Source: Thozetella sp. PMI_491 (lineage: Eukaryota > Ascomycota > Sordariomycetes > Chaetosphaeriales > Chaetosphaeriaceae). From it: DNA of 64,000 nt. The stretch's first letter is position 1. Every line of letters begins with the position of its first letter. A model generated the notes under the pieces. The model was given only the letters and a program-made list of their open reading frames with translations, had not been told where the DNA came from and did not search any database. A program made the position numbers and the translations under genes. Positions 34,996-44,621 of this stretch are shown one piece after another. The stretch lies in NCBI GenBank assembly GCA_021432635.1, contig MU270034.1, forward strand, positions 124,001 to 188,000. The letters are read 5' to 3'.

Positions 34996-36409
34996 TCAGT
35001 TACACTCTTCCCTCAGAACCGCCAGAACCTTCTCAGCAGTGAGATCAAGGGTCCAGTTCTGGTCCTCATCTGTCTTCATACCACCCATCCTACTCTCCAT
35101 TACAAATTGCAGAGTCTCTGGTACATCCCATCCCTCTTCCCCATCCCCACGCTGAAGCCAAAGACGGATAAGATGCCGTTTCGATGACTCGTCGTCTCTG
35201 TAACTGTCTCGCGAGTGGAGAAGGCAAAGGTTGTTGACGAAGCACATATCACCCCTACGAATAGTGGTAGAGAGTTGATGCTTCTCGGCCAAAGTCTGAA
35301 GCAAATCCAAGGCTTCTACTTGCGCTTCGGTCAGCTCCGGGAGCCCAGAAAGCCGCGGGACAGCTGAAGTGCCAAGGAGGGCCCGTCGTTCAAAATTAAT
35401 CATTATCTTTCCCCCTTCGCGGTGAAGTAGTGGCCGTTTATGATACGCCAGCCGTGGGTTGCTCCTATATCTCGATTAGAATTGAATCTGCAATGATTAG
35501 ATCCTGCGTTGGCTTACGTCTCCGCTACCCAGTCAGGCCTTGCGAGTAGCTCGATTACATCAGGGCGAGAATCGACGAGCTCATTGTATATCTTCCAAGC
35601 CGAAGCAAACTTGTGGTTACCCCCCTCAGCGGATACATTGACAGCATACATGACGAGGACGCTGCATGCAAAATCGGTATGGAAATGCTAAGAGTAACTC
35701 GGTATTAGTGATGAATCACTGCTTTGGATATAGGGCGTCTTGTTACCATTGACTTGTTGGTGTAACTAAAGGGCCGTTCCGCCTCAGCGACCCCGACCCA
35801 ATCCGCATTAAGAACATGCTCTAGATAGTTAGTTATAGATAGATGGCTATGAGAGATATCCATACTTATCATGTCACCGGCTTGGGTTTGCGCAGCTCTA
35901 CATTCATTCACGTAGCTAGAAATACCGAGTGAAAGGATGGCGTTTTCTTCAACCGAGAATGACTGCGAGTCAAGACCACGCAAGATGAGAAAGCCTCTTC
36001 CTTCAAAAAGTGCAGAACGAAGGCCGGAAAGCTTAGACTTAAGATTAGGCAAGGGGAAGGTGGCCATCTTTACCTCGCCAAGCCCAAGTTTGAGACCTGT
36101 GGCAGCGGTAAGTATCACATTTTGGCGAGATACTTTAGGTATCTAAGAATTACCTTGAAAGTGCCGGAGGGCAGAAGTAATCTCAGATATCTCGTCTGCG
36201 GAAAGTTTGTATACATATTCGCTCTCATCTTGAAAATCTTGTCCAGACCAGACAAGAGCAGAATCCAATGTGGTTGGCCAATCACGAGTATACTTTCGGT
36301 CTTCGCGTTTGACAATATCGGCGGCGGTGAGAGTAGGAAAGGACGTAGATGATGGCCCAGTGGCGCCGTATTCGCGCACTGGAGTGAGCACATCGATGGA
36401 AGGTGCCAT
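34996..36409 (-). CDS. TauD/TfdA-like Fe(II)/2-oxoglutarate dioxygenase
   Basis: Non-heme iron oxygenase of the clavaminate-synthase-like fold; hydroxylates or desaturates a small molecule. Model: complement(join(34996..35464,35518..35687,35747..35820,35866..36096,36154..36409)), 399 aa. The iron motif HxD is in MHFHTDFACSVLVMY, created exactly at an exon junction. The distal His is in NLCLLHSRDSY and the 2OG-binding Arg in KRHLIRLWLQR. GRGFLILRGLD and GGKIMINFERR match the family. No targeting signal. Its promoter carries four copies of the ACCGYATTNCC motif shared with the exporter and UstYa genes, so it is probably a tailoring enzyme of that cluster. Confidence 0.87.
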
Positions 36410-37254
36410 GTTTGCTGAGGAGGAAGTCTTGTAAAGAAATATGAGTCAATGCGTTGCTAGCGGCAGGTTATGGATTCCGAGGGATTGGTAACGCACTATG
36501 GATAGTATTGACCGAGACCGGGTATCTTATTTATAAAGGGAAGATAAGGAGTTACCGCATTATAAATACTTGGTGTTGACGCAGGCTGTGTTTTGCTACG
36601 ACACCGCATTCCCATATTTGAACGCACTAGAGATACCGTATTACCAGAAAGAGTCTAGCTGCAGTGTTCATGCCGTAATATGATCCATAGCTTAGAACAT
36701 GGTACGACCGTAAATGCATGAGAGGACACCGCATCACCAGAAATGACCTAGCCGCATCGTGAATACCACCCAAGATATCGAACGGGATTTCTAGTGCTAA
36801 AAGTCTCTTCTCCATTCGAAGATCGTTTCTTAGCAGCAGGGTTTCCTAAATTTTCTGATGAAAATCGCATTGAATTATTGCAAAAAGAAATTACAGGTAA
36901 TCACGTTTGCTGGATCAGCAGGCAGGAGGATCCAGATATAATCAATTCTAAACTACATATAGAAATGAGAAAAGGTAAAAGTTACCTCTTCCGTATGAGC
37001 ACCATTGAACAGCCGGTCATCTCTTGACAACTGACTTGATTACAAAGGCGCAACAAGGCCTCGTATGATAGCTATAACACTACTGCTACATGAAACCCAG
37101 CCAGGGGACAATTGAAAAGCACTTCTTGCACTTATTCGACTATTGGCTATTTAATTGACACATTGAGACATACAGCGAATCTAAGACCCTTCTTCACAGT
37201 TCGAGATAAACCATCGAGGTATGGGATAGTGATAGTCGTCCCGTCCCGAAGACC
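36410..37254. other. dioxygenase promoter region and downstream side of the small peptide gene
   Basis: 845 bp, AT-rich. Holds four copies of the cluster motif (36551-36739) and an imperfect duplication of about 43 bp (from 36632 and 36725). An open stretch of 78 codons at 36794-37027 has no ATG near its start and no recognised content. Confidence 0.5.
36551..36739 (+). promoter_or_regulatory. four copies of the ACCGYATTNCC element
   Basis: Copies at 36551 (GTTACCGCATTATAA, weakest), 36601 (ACACCGCATTCCCAT), 36633 (ATACCGTATTACCA) and 36726 (ACACCGCATCACCA). They lie about 140-330 bp upstream of the dioxygenase start, a usual position for Zn2Cys6 sites. The second and third stand about 32 bp apart. 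Confidence 0.55.
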
Positions 37255-37463
37255 TTAGTAGACTGCTGGAATAAAGCCCTGTATCGATTAGTTTTAGTCA
37301 CTCCAATACGTTTTCCAAGATAAAGTTGCGCTAGTACCTCGCATTTCTCAACCTGTGCATTGCACAAGACTGTGGCTAACGAGCCATCGTCGAGGGGAGC
37401 TTCGGTAGGAGCAGCCATACTAACGCCGGCAAAAGCAAGGATTAGAAGGCTTCGGAATAGCAT
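37255..37463 (-). CDS. 49-residue secreted peptide, candidate RiPP precursor
   Basis: Model: complement(join(37255..37278,37338..37463)). The 59-bp intron has a GT donor, a CTAAT branch-like site and a CAG acceptor. A clean signal peptide (MLFRSLLILAFAGVSMA) is followed by about 32 residues starting APTEAP. Two Cys occur in LCNAQVEKCE, and exon 2 adds only GFIPAVY. If the intron were retained the protein would be longer and would contain a GKR dibasic site. The start was taken at the first ATG in frame; upstream codons in frame are non-ATG. The gene is divergent from the EamA exporter across a region with two cluster motifs. A precursor role is an inference; a small effector-like secreted protein is the alternative. 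Confidence 0.55.
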
Positions 37464-38136
37464 CTTCTTAATCTTGAGCAAGTGGAAAGCTAACAGAAAT
37501 GGGTTTATTTGCTAAGAAGAACTTGGGTTATGAACGTGGGAAGTTTGAGGCTCAAAACCAATGGCTGTAGGTCGACTACTTATAGACGTCGCACCATAAC
37601 TGGACCTCGAGTGACCAAGTCTTGTAACCTATCAATTTATAATCTGGCTCAAGTTATTCTTTCAATACTTCCCGAGGGCATGTAGAATACGAGTGGAACC
37701 GTCCTGGGATAATATTCCTTCTCAGAGAGCGATTATTGAACACAAATCCTTTAGTATCTCCTTTAGCATTACTTCCCTTTCCCCAATTGGTTGTGATCTC
37801 GTACGTGGGATCCACCGGTCACCGCATTTCCAAAACTGAGTGTGGGGCAGGACTTCCGCCTGTCACCGCATTTCCATAAATGGGTGTCGAAACACCAACT
37901 TCCGTTCTATCATGGACTAATCTCGGCCTTGCCTCGTAATGCTAGACCGATTTCGGCTAAGGCCGTGAATTTGTCTCAGGAGTCCCTTCATAGAAAGTCC
38001 CAGCATAGAATAGCGATTTCTCTTAAACTCTCTTACTACTGCCCTCCTATCTCCAGCACCGCCCAAGACTGCCAAACCTCATGCTTCCATAGTAGCCTGG
38101 ATACTAAATTAATTTTTCCTTCATTCTCCTCATGCA
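37464..38136. promoter_or_regulatory. divergent promoter region, small peptide / EamA exporter
   Basis: 673 bp shared by the two genes. It contains two motif copies 44 bp apart, each followed about 25-30 bp later by ACTTCCG, so the whole block appears duplicated. Confidence 0.5.
37819..37876 (+). promoter_or_regulatory. two copies of TCACCGCATTTCCA
   Basis: Identical 14-mers at 37819-37832 and 37863-37876, about 260-320 bp upstream of the exporter start and about 355-415 bp upstream of the peptide start. They are the best matches to the cluster motif. Confidence 0.6.
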
Positions 38137-39432
38137 ATGGAGCAGGGCAGGAGAGCCTCTGTGGCTTCCGAGAGCCTCTTTTTGCCCCCCTCCCTCCAAA
38201 GGTTGACTAGATACGTCCGAGATCGTCCCAAAGGCATTTACTACATGGTTGTAGCTCAATTGTTTAGTGCAGCCATGACAACTGCCACAAAGTTCCAGGA
38301 AGGGACGATGCACCCTCTTCAGGTTAGTGACGAGACTTGAGGGATATTTCATAGCTAAAACGGCTACACAAGATCTTGTTTCTGAGGTTTCTTGCTATCT
38401 CAATGATCTCTAGCACATATTTGTGGTACAAACAAGTTGTAGGCTATCCTTTCGGGGAAACTGGAACACATTTGCTACTCCTGGCAAGCGCAATTACTGG
38501 CTTCGTTGCCTTGCTATGCACATATAGTACGTAGGCAGTGCTTCCATCCGGGAACTCTCTATCTCTAGGTCTAGGCTGTGGAAATTCTAACCCGACCGAC
38601 AGCGTCCCTTCTCTATTTTACAATGGTCGAGACCACCCTATTCATATTCGTCTCGCCGCCTCTCTCGCTATTAGTTTCTCAAATTCTGTTCAAAGAGCCC
38701 TACCCCCTCTTGGCCAAGATCGCGAGCTGTGTTTCAATCGCAGGCGTGATGCTTATTGTCTTCGAAGCAGCTCCAGATTCGACTGTTCCGACAACGACGA
38801 CAGATGAAAATTCGCTTTTTCGAAAAATCGCATTTAGTGCTATCGCCGCCTTGGGAATACTTGCCTCGGTTTTCAACCAGATTACTCAGCGAAGAATCGG
38901 AAAAAGAATTCATTCCCTCGTGATTGTCAACGCTCTCGCTGTAATTGCGACAATTTTATCGGCGACTGGTTTGCTAGTACAGGCTGGTGATCATCTTGTG
39001 GTCCCTGAGACTATCGTGGAATACATTATAATTGTCTTTATAACACTAGGTGGATTTGGCAGAGTATGTATTTTCTCTTGCATTTTAGGATAGTTTGAAC
39101 ATTTGTTTGTCTGGACTCTGCTAACGTTACCTTGGTTGCTACAGAACTTCTTCTTTACATTGGCTCTCCAACAATCGGATTCAGCACGGGCCCTTCAAGT
39201 GATAAGCCTTCAGCTAGTTCTTGTTTTGCTATTGGAATGGGCCATTTGGGGAATGACACCAGGTTTGGCGGCCATGTTTGGTGGCGCACTGATAATGGGC
39301 TCTGTGATGTACTCCTCTGGGGTCTCTACAAGTCGTGTACAAGAAAATACCATAGATGTCGCCGAAGAGGAAGAGGAAGAGGGTAGTGAAGTATCACTTC
39401 AGGAGCTTCGCACAGAAGTGCCGCGGCTGTGA
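38137..39432 (+). CDS. EamA/DMT-superfamily transporter
   Basis: Ten-helix drug/metabolite transporter of the SLC35G-like group. Model: join(38137..38322,38373..38526,38603..39063,39145..39288,39289..39432), the last two parts being one exon; 362 aa. The first EamA half begins GIYYMVVAQLFSAAMTTATK and contains ILFLRFLAISMISSTYLWYK. The splice at 38527-38602 joins CTY to SLLYFTMVETTLFIFVSPP, matching the usual DATVI-F-SP pattern. KEPYPLLAKIASCVSIAGVM follows. The second half ends with LEWAIWGMTPG and an acidic tail (AEEEEEEGSE). It probably exports or compartmentalises the product of the UstYa cluster; the shared prom­oter motif supports co-expression. Confidence 0.82.
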
Positions 39433-39686
39433 TCTTTAGATCGGGGTAAAGCAGCATAATCAGAACTGGAATCAATAGCCCAATCTTCTGTAGTATAAAG
39501 CCCAGCTTCAAACGTCGCAACATACTAACATACCTTCAAGAAAAATAACTGGACTAAAGCTCTGCATACAAATATAAAACTTGTAACAATCGCCACCTGC
39601 TAAACAATTTGATGATCCACAGTGAGGTAGTAGCCTGTTGTGACAGTCCTGTGACGACATTCTTCTTCCCCAAGAGATTAACCACA

Positions 39687-40641
39687 TTAAGCTAACGCCA
39701 TAGAGTCATTAGGACCCATTCCCGGAGGGTGCTGCGTGATGTGCCGGTGTTCTTTCAGCCAATTGACCGTTGTCGTAATATTCTTGCACTGGATGAGTTG
39801 ACCATCGCCAGGCTGCGCGTTATTGTTCGGCTGGGCTAAAAGTGTTTCATCGAGGTTGCAAATGAGCGACTGTCGCAAGTCGCTCAGACAGTGCTTTGCG
39901 TGCATCCACCGGCCTTCTTCCATGATATGGGTGATAGGGGCATTCTGGTTGAGATAATATTGGAACATGGCGTGCCTAATAAGTGTCTATATTTGCCCAG
40001 TTAGTGCCATTCATATAGTAAGACCTCACAGGGTGCTTACTAGGCAGTGCAGAGAATGGTACCCAGCGAGGATATACAGCGACCTGTATTCCTCCATAGG
40101 GTTCTTTACGGACGGCGGCAACTGCATTTGAGCAACTGTCTCGTCTTTCAAAGCGACGATCCCGTTACCAACTGCACAAAATACGATTTAGTGAAGTAAT
40201 TAGAAGAGAGTAATACAGAATTCTGCAGAAAAGGAAATGTTTAGTACTCACCGGGAAACATTCTCGACCATTCCACGTCTGCTTCTTCTAGATTCTCTTC
40301 ACCGTCAAGGATGTCATCCCAATTGTGGAAGGGAACCATTTGCAAGCCTTGCGACAGGACTCTATGCGGATCTACTATGTTTCCTTCGGTGTTAGAACCC
40401 TAACTGTTAATAATTGAGGCCTGGTTCTTGGCTTACCATTGCTTGGCACGTTCTGATCACAAGGAACCAAGTATCCTCCCCGTAGCATCCATAGCATCCA
40501 TGCCACATTTGTAAAACAAAGGAGGGTGAAAAGTAGCCACTCTGAGGCCTTTGTTCTGGTTTTCCAGACCGGAACTGCTCCTGTCTCTTTAAGAAGAAAC
40601 TCCGCTTCCACTTCGTTGTCGAACCTCGATTGAAGGGGCAT
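39687..40641 (-). CDS. UstYa family (DUF3328) oxidase
   Basis: Type II membrane protein of the UstYa family, whose members carry out oxidative cyclisation in dikaritin RiPPs and modifications in other mycotoxin pathways. Model: complement(join(39687..39986,40041..40171,40252..40374,40437..40641)), 252 aa. One N-terminal membrane helix (about 35-53) precedes a lumenal domain. Both signature motifs HxxHC are intact: HSLHC (about 148-152) and HAKHC (about 182-186), the latter followed by LSDLRQSLIC. PFHNWDD and VEWSRMFPG are family-typical. Introns were placed to keep these motifs. Only one UstYa gene is present, whereas ustiloxin-type clusters usually carry two. Confidence 0.9.
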
Positions 40642-41290
40642 CGTTGAGCACAATTCTGTTCAAATTGGTGAGAAGATAGAGAGTGTCTTCGGTGTCGCAC
40701 CTGATAGTAGGATGGTGGATGTGTAGTTTCCTGGGCCGCACTGCTTGTTGACAGAACCTTCCAGTCCCAAGTGTATATGTAATTTCATCAGCAGAAACTA
40801 CATATAAGCTTCAGATATGGATGTGTATTGCGGAGTTAACGTCCGTAAAGGTGCTATAGCAGATCACCGTATTTCCTAACTTGGTAAAGTTCATATTAGA
40901 ACAGGGAGTAAAATGTAACACTAGCGGCACTAAGACACAAAAGTCCCCGAACTCAGATTATGGGATCCGCTCTTACGTCTCACTATCCCTAGCTCTCGGC
41001 CTAGCTACCATATACCTAGTGAATGTTAGGCCACTACCCGTTTCTAGGTGTGGCTTCCACCATTCTAGAGTGTTCTATCATAGAAATCGTCTGCAGTCCC
41101 AGCTTTCTCACCTCAGCGTGACAAGTACACGCATAACGCAACGATGCTGGAACATTGTACCTGTGGCACTCTTCTCCTGGGATCCACTTAACATCTTTTA
41201 CTTCGTCTTTGGCACTATTTTACTGGCTGCCCTCCCGCTGCCTTTGTTTTAAAATAACAGCTTCCATTATTCGTCAATTTGGTCTTTCGC
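40642..41290. promoter_or_regulatory. divergent promoter region, UstYa / cluster regulator
   Basis: 649 bp between the divergent oxidase and regulator genes, with one motif copy at 40864. An open frame at about 40881-41252 is hydrophobic but has no family match and is probably leader sequence. Confidence 0.45.
40864..40877 (+). promoter_or_regulatory. TCACCGTATTTCCT element
   Basis: Twelve of 14 positions match the copies at 37819 and 37863. It lies about 220 bp upstream of the UstYa start and about 415 bp upstream of the regulator start. Confidence 0.5.
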
Positions 41291-43711
41291 ATGATGGAAG
41301 AGCAACAGCCTCCGCAAGGTGACGCTTGGGGGTTATCTGGCGAGGAGAGTGTTGGTCAACCCACCACACTCGGCAGTACATTTCTACACCCAACATATCA
41401 TTTCAACTCGTACCTTGATTCCAGCTTATTCACCGGCCAGAATGCCACAACCATTCATGGCCTACCATGGACCTTTCCTAGTAGAGATAATACATTCCCA
41501 ACGGCTTTGGACGCATGCGAATTCGATTTCACAGGCTTGTGGCCTAGCCCTTTCGACGAAAGGGGACTTATCAACGGCGGCATGGACTCCATTTTTCACG
41601 CAAATAGGATTGCGACCGAGAACTTATCGGGACCTGTTGCGGTAATGGGCACTAGTGGCAGACTTGATCCGCTCTGGGCCGCCGAACCGATTTTGGATCA
41701 GGGATCTGAAACCTTTCTTTCTCAAGATACCTTTCAAATGCCTATAATTTCATCTTCTTTCGGCATACCTGTTAACACCACCGGCTCACAAGACCCAAAC
41801 ACCACGCCACTTGTGCAGCAGGGCTTTGGCCGGAGCAATGCTAGTAATTCCAGTGGCAGGAAAACCCGTTTGCAGCCTCTCGACTCTATTTATTCGTTTC
41901 AGGCCGACTCTAATTTAGAAGGCCTTGGTTCCAGTGGATCCTATTTGGTCTCTCAGGAACCCAAAACTCGCTTCAAGAAACAAAAGCCAAATTCCAGGCT
42001 TGATAAGGTAAGACTCGAATTTCGGTGTGCTACAACCATTCCACAGGGCTGATATTCTCTGATAATACCGATAGATCATCAAGAAAACCATACGATCTCC
42101 TGAATCCGGTGGTGTTCAGGGAGCATTTCTGACCATTGGAACCCGATCTCAGATCCGACGAACCTTTGATGAAGAGCAGCGTAGAAATTACGTTTCAGTT
42201 CGGGCAAGCGGTGGGCCATGCCAGAGATGTAAAAGACTAAGGAGACAGGTATCTTCACCCCAAGTTAGAGCCGAGTATGTAAGTTAAGAGTATTGAGTGA
42301 TTGACACTAATTGACAGTGCAAGCGAAGTAGCCCATATGAGCCTTGCGACCTCTGCAAGGCTCAAAGAAAAAGCTACAAGATCCCAAGACTTCCATGTTT
42401 CAAGGACCGGATTACTGAAGCTGTTCTTTTCAGGCAGCGTAAGTCATAGTACCCTCTGTAGGAAGTCCTCGCGCTCAAAGTCTCCAGGGCCGCCTCTCGG
42501 GAGCATCCTATCTCAGAACCGCAGCGATGTATACGAGCTAAGCAACTTCGCCAACAATGCAAAAATTCCTCGGAAGATTTTGATCGGACACGGAATAGGA
42601 ATTGCACTTGAGGTATACGCAGACGAGTTCACTCCTTCGCCTGCTGATACCGTCTCATACGTCTGGCAAACAAGCCGCGGCACTATTCGGCTTGACATGC
42701 CGCATTATTGCCTGACAAATTTAGAACAAGTCAGAGAAAACGCTTGCTGCTATGCGAGGAAACTTTACGATGAGAGAACTTATTTCGCAGAGCTCATATC
42801 TTCTCATCCACTCATCGCTATGACAGCCACAAAAGCTCTCGAATACGCGTCTGTGCACAAGGTAATATAACCCTTGCTTTGGAACCAATAAGTGCAGGCT
42901 AATTAATCCTCCACAAAGGATTCGTTGTTGGCGAAAACGCTCTTGCTGTGGTCGTCCACACGTCTGATTGAAAGCCAGCGGAGTATCTGCGGGCCTGATA
43001 CCCTAGGAATATCGGCTGTGTCGGACCCAGAATCTCCTAGATTCGGGGTTACTCCCATTATCCCGATCATGGACACGCAATTGGACCAGATCATCATCCA
43101 GGAGATCCTCGAGCCTCTACGCAGTGATATTCTGTCTGCCCTCGATAAACTGGTGGAACAGCATAGACCTGAGACGTTTTTTGAGTCGTATCTAACAGTC
43201 TTCATCCTGCTCTGCAGTATCGAGAGAAATACGATCGCTCAGGAAAGATTCGCGAGGCGCCATCGTGTTGGTGTAAGTGGGCCAAATGGCCAAATGGATG
43301 TACTTTTTCTGGCTTTAGGAAGCTCATATCGTTATAGCGCCGCTTTTCCAATCCGCCTTTGCTAGAAACATATTTCCACGCCGCCAGGATCTTCATTGCA
43401 CATTTTCACTTTGTGTGCCACGGCTCCGAGGCAATCCAGTCCGATTGGACTAGTCGCGACATCGCAAATATGGCCAATTTAAGCCCCGACCAGTTGCAGT
43501 TTATGGAAGATACAAGAAAGTTGGTTAATGAAATAGGTACAAAAGCTTCTTCCTAACACCAGGACAAGACCTAATAGTAGCCACAGGAAGCAACTTGACC
43601 GAACTTCGAGAAAAGAACCATTATGAAGCGCCGCTATATTGGTGTCATCAGTTATTCTTTCCAAACTGGACCCCTGGCGGACCATTGCATATCAGGGATG
43701 CACTACCATAG
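41291..43711 (+). CDS. Zn2Cys6-variant transcription factor, likely cluster regulator
   Basis: Nuclear regulator. Model: join(41291..42007,42075..42248,42318..42438,42488..42861,42919..43272,43338..43536,43587..43711), 687 aa. Unusually, a long Ser/Thr/Asn/Gln-rich N-terminal region (about 240 aa) and a basic patch (RFKKQKP) come before the zinc cluster. The cluster is split by an intron: GPCQRCKRLRRQ then CKRSSPYEPCDLCKAQRK, with the last Cys in RLPCFKDR. Spacing is C-x2-C-x6-C-x8-C-x2-C-x13-C, the variant found in a distinct group of fungal regulators. The C-terminal region has LTVFILLCSIERNT, YFHAARIFIAHFHFVCHG and the closing APLYWCHQLFFPNWTPG. It is the only regulator in the block and is the obvious candidate reader of the ACCGYATTNCC motif, possibly including its own promoter. 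Confidence 0.84.
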
Positions 43712-44338
43712 ACTAGCCTCTCCATCTCAAGTTTCATGCCAGCCGACGTGGGCATCCTAATTGATAAGCAGACCCCTTCTTGATCCGGCAGAGGTCATCT
43801 CACAGTACTACTGTCAAACTACAGAGCGCCAAGCACAGTTAGAGCTAGTTGGCTTCTGGAGTATAGCTGGGTTTTTGAAACTTTGAAGCCGGCTCAGATG
43901 TCACGGAATCGGGGCAGTTAGCAGGCCAATGCGCCAAGTCGCTACCTAGTTTCTCGACCTGCAGCTCTCACTATCAACCGAAGAACCTCTTGTATTAGAA
44001 ACTCCAGGAGCTCAGCCCACATAATCCATGCTCCTGACGGCACCTGCGGTGACTTTGGGACGCCCGCTAGCCCCCCCCTTCCCCAATTTTCATGACTGCC
44101 GACCACCCCCATGGAAGATAGGGCTCGTTTCGCTCCTTGCTGATCTTCTGGAGATGCTGCACCGTGGCGGATTACAATGCCTCAACATGGGCTCATTATT
44201 CTTTACCTGGGAGCCGAGACCAAATTAAATGGAATCTAGAATGCTATCCTTCTCTACCCCTATACTGTTATCAGACCAGAGCAAACACCGCCCAACGGTA
44301 ATACTAAGGGCGTCCAGGGGCCTTGGAACTATACTCCT
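43712..44338. other. intergenic up to the LTR
   Basis: About 630 bp, no gene recognised. It ends with the left copy of the LTR target duplication, CTCCT at 44334-44338. Confidence 0.5.
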
Positions 44339-44567
44339 TGTTGGAATAGCTGTTCGCAGCGCTGGCGAGCTGTGGAGGATCTGTAGTATTAGGATCCCAT
44401 TGATCACGTGGATTCTTCTTACGTGATCAATGGGAGCATATAAAAGTCGTTCCTGAGCTTATTGGCTCTTAGGAATGAGATACACAAGATAGATACTAAT
44501 ACACGATACGGATTTACACAGTTTGTTTACTTTATTGCTTTACGAGATCTCGTACGCTTACCAAACA
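44339..44567 (+). mobile_element. solo LTR, copia-like, 229 bp, with 5-bp target duplication
   Basis: Starts TGTTGGAATAGC and ends CTTACCAAACA, so it has TG...CA ends with near-inverted termini (TGTTGG / CCAAACA). It is flanked by CTCCT on both sides (44334-44338 and 44568-44572). Inside are a TATA-like box (CATATAAAAG, about 44437) and a perfect hairpin. No internal retrotransposon sequence is attached, so it is a solo LTR left by recombination. The TGTTGGAATA start is common in Ty1/copia elements. Confidence 0.8.
44396..44434. repeat. perfect 14-bp inverted repeat within the LTR
   Basis: CCCATTGATCACGT at 44396-44409 and its exact complement ACGTGATCAATGGG at 44421-44434, separated by 11 nt. 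It sits just before the TATA-like box and contains CACGTG/ACGTGA cores, so it could be a protein site in the LTR promoter or an RNA hairpin. Confidence 0.9.
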
Positions 44568-44621
44568 CTCCTTCTATTATCCCAGCGAAACAGCTGTAGA
44601 AGTGCGAAACTAAAACAAGGG

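Noticed and set aside
36794-37027. 78-codon frame between dioxygenase and peptide genes
   Set aside because: No ATG near its start, no match, AT-biased. Could be an exon remnant but not supported.
37463-37481. Longer N-terminus for the small peptide
   Set aside because: The extension begins with a non-ATG codon; the ATG at 37463 starts a clean signal peptide.
40881-41252. 123-codon hydrophobic frame upstream of the cluster regulator
   Set aside because: No family match, lies in the divergent promoter and overlaps the motif region; more likely leader sequence.
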